Below are positions 61,556 through 64,000 of a DNA stretch of 64,000 nucleotides, piece by piece (position 1 is the stretch's first letter; each line of letters opens with the position of its first letter). The notes under the pieces were generated by a model. The model ran no database searches. It worked only from the letters and a program-made list of their open reading frames with translations, and was not told the origin of the DNA. Both the position numbers and the translations under genes were made by a program. Source of the DNA: Zunongwangia profunda SM-A87 (GTDB lineage: Bacteria > Bacteroidota > Bacteroidia > Flavobacteriales > Flavobacteriaceae); contig NC_014041.1 in NCBI RefSeq assembly GCF_000023465.1, positions 248,001-312,000 of the forward strand, read 5' to 3'.

Positions 61556-63946
61556 ATGAGAACTATTCTACATGTGTTATGTTTTTGTTTCGCTTGTATT
61601 CAACTACACGCTCAACATCAGATAAATGGAAAAATTATAGATAAAAAAACCGGAGAAGCTTTAGCCTATGCTAATGTTTTGATAAAAGACCCAGATAACA
61701 AGAGTATTATAACTTATGCCTATTCTAATGAAAAGGGAGTTTTTATACTGGAAGATATCGAATTGGATGTAATATTGTTAGAAGTAGACATGATGGGATA
61801 CCAGTCTTACCATACAATTTTAGAAGGTGATGCCTTACATAGTGAACTTGAGATTAGATTAGCGGAAGATGCCAGCCAGTTGGAAGAAGTAAATATAATT
61901 GCTAAAAAGAAGGCGATACGAATTAGTGGAGATAAAATGATTTTTAATTTAGAAAAATTGGGGATTATTACCAGTAGTAATGGCCTGGAAGCCTTAAGGC
62001 AGCTCCCCGGCGTGAGTTTAGATAAAGATGAAAATGTTCAGTTTCGTGGAAATGCAGATGTGCAGCTAATGATAAACGGTAAACCTACTTTATTAAAAGG
62101 CGATGCTTTACGAGAGTATATTAGGTCTTTAAGCGGACAAAATATTGAGAATGTTGAAATTATTGCTCAGCCTTCTGCCCGTTATGACGCTTCTGGAACA
62201 GCAGGGATTATCAATATTAATCTGAAACAACCCAAAGCAGCTTCTTTTAGTGGAAATGTATATTCCTCTGTGGGGTATGCAGAATATTTTAAAAACAGAA
62301 ATGGATTGAATCTTTACTATAATGATTCCAAATGGAATATCAACCTGGGTGCTAATTATAATAGGAATAATAGTGTTAATCACCGGAATATTACACAAAC
62401 CATTCAGTTAGAAGATTCTATAAAAGTACTGGATCAGCAAAACGAATGGTTACCCAAAACCATATCAAAAAACTTTACAGCAGGTATAGAACGCAATTTT
62501 TCGAAAAATCATAAAATAAGCACTGCTTTTAATTATGCTAATTCACATTCCGGTGAACTTACTCTTGGAACTACTAATGAATATGGGAACGATAATTTGT
62601 ACCGACAGGTAAAGCTTCGAAAAGAGATCGAAGAACCAACCAAAAATACGAGCGGGAATTTGTTTTATAATTATATCTCTGATAGTTTGGACACGCAGTT
62701 GGATGTCCAGTTAAATTATGCTGATTACGAAAAAAGCCAAGAAGGACTTTTGCAAAATACGTATCCTATAAATCCCACTCCTCAAAATGAATTTTTATTG
62801 GATATTTTTGAAGAAATCCATTATAAATTATTTACAGCCCAGGCAGATGGTCAACATCGCTTTTCGAAACAATTAAAATTGGAAAGTGGTGCGAAACTCT
62901 CTAGAATCAAGATGAATTATAGCAGTGATTATGCCGCAAACGATAGCTCTCAATTATTTATACCAGAGGATTTGCTTACCAATAACTTTACCTATAAAGA
63001 ACAGCTGTTTTCTGCTTATATACAGGGAAGTTATCAATTGGGGAAATGGAATGTGCTGACAGGAATCCGTGCAGAATACATAGATTATTCTGGTTTTTCT
63101 GAACAATTAAATCAAACAAATAGCAATAATTATATTGCCTGGTTTCCTTCGATGTCTATTAATTATGAAAAAGAAAACCATCAATACAGGTTAAGCTATA
63201 GCCGGCGAATAGGGAGACCAAATTATTTAGATTTAAACCCCTATTATCAATATCTGGATCCTTACACCTTAGAAATCGGAAACCCCGCATTGCAACCACA
63301 GTTTTATCATAGCTTTGAATTTAATTATATTTATAAAAATGCAATGAGTGCCAGCTTATATGGTAATTTCTATAATGATCAACTCACGTCAGTAATCGAT
63401 TATCGGGATAACGAAAATTATAACCTGTTATTTACGGCTAATGGGGCAACAGGTAACCGCCTGGGTATTTCTTTAAACCTCCCTTTTGAACCTGTGGATT
63501 GGTGGAATTTTCAGTTTAGCTTTGATGGCTATCATACAAGGGAAGAGTCCAAAATTGTCAATTTTAGTTACGATCGTTCTGGTTTTGGATATAGTATGGA
63601 AATGTACCATAACCTTACCTTAAAAGATAATTGGACGCTTAATGCATCTGGTTTTTATAGCGGAAGGTCTCAAAGTGGGAATAGTGTAATGAATCCTCTC
63701 TATGATATTAGTGTTAACGTGAAAAAAATGTTATTAGATGATAAGTTGAAGTTAGAATTAGGCTGTCAGAATATCTTAAAAAAATCAATGTGGAATTCTG
63801 TTATCCAACAAGATAACGTGACAACACATTGGATAAATCGTTGGGAAACCCGTAAGTTTGTATTTGGTGCTACTTACAATTTTGGAAAAGGAACATCTAA
63901 AAAAGTGAAACCTACCTCACTTCAGGAAGAAAGCAGTAGGATGTAA
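61556..63946 (+). CDS. TonB-dependent receptor-like outer-membrane protein (OMP_b-brl_3 type)
   Basis: A 796-residue outer-membrane protein. Signal peptide MRTILHVLCFCFACIQLHAQ, then a CarboxypepD_reg-like domain (about residues 22-105, GKIIDKKTGEALAYANVLI in part), a plug (about 115-215, LRQLPGVSLDKDENVQFRG in part), and a beta-barrel ending TYNFGKG plus a short basic tail. There is no TonB-box-like STN domain. The LytS/LytTR system divergently encoded upstream is a candidate regulator. The transported ligand is unknown. Confidence 0.88.
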   Translation: MRTILHVLCFCFACIQLHAQHQINGKIIDKKTGEALAYANVLIKDPDNKSIITYAYSNEKGVFILEDIELDVILLEVDMMGYQSYHTILEGDALHSELEIRLAEDASQLEEVNIIAKKKAIRISGDKMIFNLEKLGIITSSNGLEALRQLPGVSLDKDENVQFRGNADVQLMINGKPTLLKGDALREYIRSLSGQNIENVEIIAQPSARYDASGTAGIININLKQPKAASFSGNVYSSVGYAEYFKNRNGLNLYYNDSKWNINLGANYNRNNSVNHRNITQTIQLEDSIKVLDQQNEWLPKTISKNFTAGIERNFSKNHKISTAFNYANSHSGELTLGTTNEYGNDNLYRQVKLRKEIEEPTKNTSGNLFYNYISDSLDTQLDVQLNYADYEKSQEGLLQNTYPINPTPQNEFLLDIFEEIHYKLFTAQADGQHRFSKQLKLESGAKLSRIKMNYSSDYAANDSSQLFIPEDLLTNNFTYKEQLFSAYIQGSYQLGKWNVLTGIRAEYIDYSGFSEQLNQTNSNNYIAWFPSMSINYEKENHQYRLSYSRRIGRPNYLDLNPYYQYLDPYTLEIGNPALQPQFYHSFEFNYIYKNAMSASLYGNFYNDQLTSVIDYRDNENYNLLFTANGATGNRLGISLNLPFEPVDWWNFQFSFDGYHTREESKIVNFSYDRSGFGYSMEMYHNLTLKDNWTLNASGFYSGRSQSGNSVMNPLYDISVNVKKMLLDDKLKLELGCQNILKKSMWNSVIQQDNVTTHWINRWETRKFVFGATYNFGKGTSKKVKPTSLQEESSRM

Positions 63947-64000
63947 ATTTTTGTTACAGCGATTTCAATCCATTTCAGGTTTCTATAAAATCGAGGATAA

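Overview
The window looks like a chromosome segment of a marine or saline-type Flavobacteriaceae bacterium (phylum Bacteroidota; Zunongwangia, Salegentibacter or Gramella-like, genus not proven). The reasons are the AT-rich sequence, SusC/SusD-type outer-membrane transporters under an ECF sigma/FecR pair, IPExxxVDY and GbsR-type proteins, outer-membrane proteins with TSP3 repeats, many SPII lipoproteins, and promoters of the Bacteroidota type (-33 TTTG, -7 TAnnTTTG) in front of many genes. Almost all genes are chromosomal housekeeping or envelope genes. One insertion sequence is present. There are no rRNA genes, CRISPR arrays or prophage.

Layout. 1-1275: feoAB (feoB cut by the window edge) and a SCO1-like copper chaperone, all on the minus strand. 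1428-2747: RseP-type site-2 protease. 2858-12295: a minus-strand nutrient locus, with ECF sigma, FecR, STN-containing SusC, SusD-like lipoprotein, secreted calcineurin-like phosphoesterase and lipoprotein glycerophosphodiester phosphodiesterase. This reads as a surface-signalling-controlled system for phosphorylated or phosphodiester substrates. 12600-13238: 2OG-Fe(II) oxygenase. 13421-15379: a compact minus-strand cluster of a crotonase, two pairs of tiny single-span membrane proteins (35-58 aa) and a GNAT acetyltransferase. 15503-18591: GAF histidine kinase, MATE transporter, GNAT. 18649-18722: tRNA-Ala(GGC).

18751-29159 (minus): a DUF4468-like protein, an alpha/beta hydrolase, an AddB-like nuclease, OmpA, 2-amino-3-ketobutyrate CoA ligase and an AddA-like helicase-nuclease. 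29412-30020: superoxide dismutase. 30284-34383 (minus): a PurF-type amidotransferase, a PfkB kinase, RNase HI and PurN. 34531-38811 (plus): acpP, fabF, rnc, an IPExxxVDY protein and pyruvate kinase. 38907-43254: DinB, a small operon (NAD(P)-binding protein, CYTH protein, YCII lipoprotein), thioredoxin and a membrane class III cyclase. 43354-44705: a complete IS256-family element with an 8-bp target duplication and an elaborate left-end hairpin. 44777-50980 (minus): a GbsR/MarR regulator with a palindromic operator and a tripartite RND efflux pump. 51062-53131: outer-membrane phospholipase A and an isoaspartyl peptidase lipoprotein. 53378-55507: 3-hydroxyanthranilate dioxygenase and an ALDH7-type dehydrogenase. 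55627-59505: a SEC-C protein, an AraC regulator, a frameshifted small exported protein and a TPR protein. 59517-63946: LytTR/LytS two-component system divergent from a TonB-dependent receptor.

I found no clear previously undescribed large system. The most unusual items are the micro-membrane-protein cluster at 13421-14608, the nested hairpin running up to the transposase start codon at 43377-43450, the operator-promoter architecture at 51006-51037, the frameshifted exported-protein remnant at 58359-58546, and the exported YCII-domain lipoprotein at 41214-41705.
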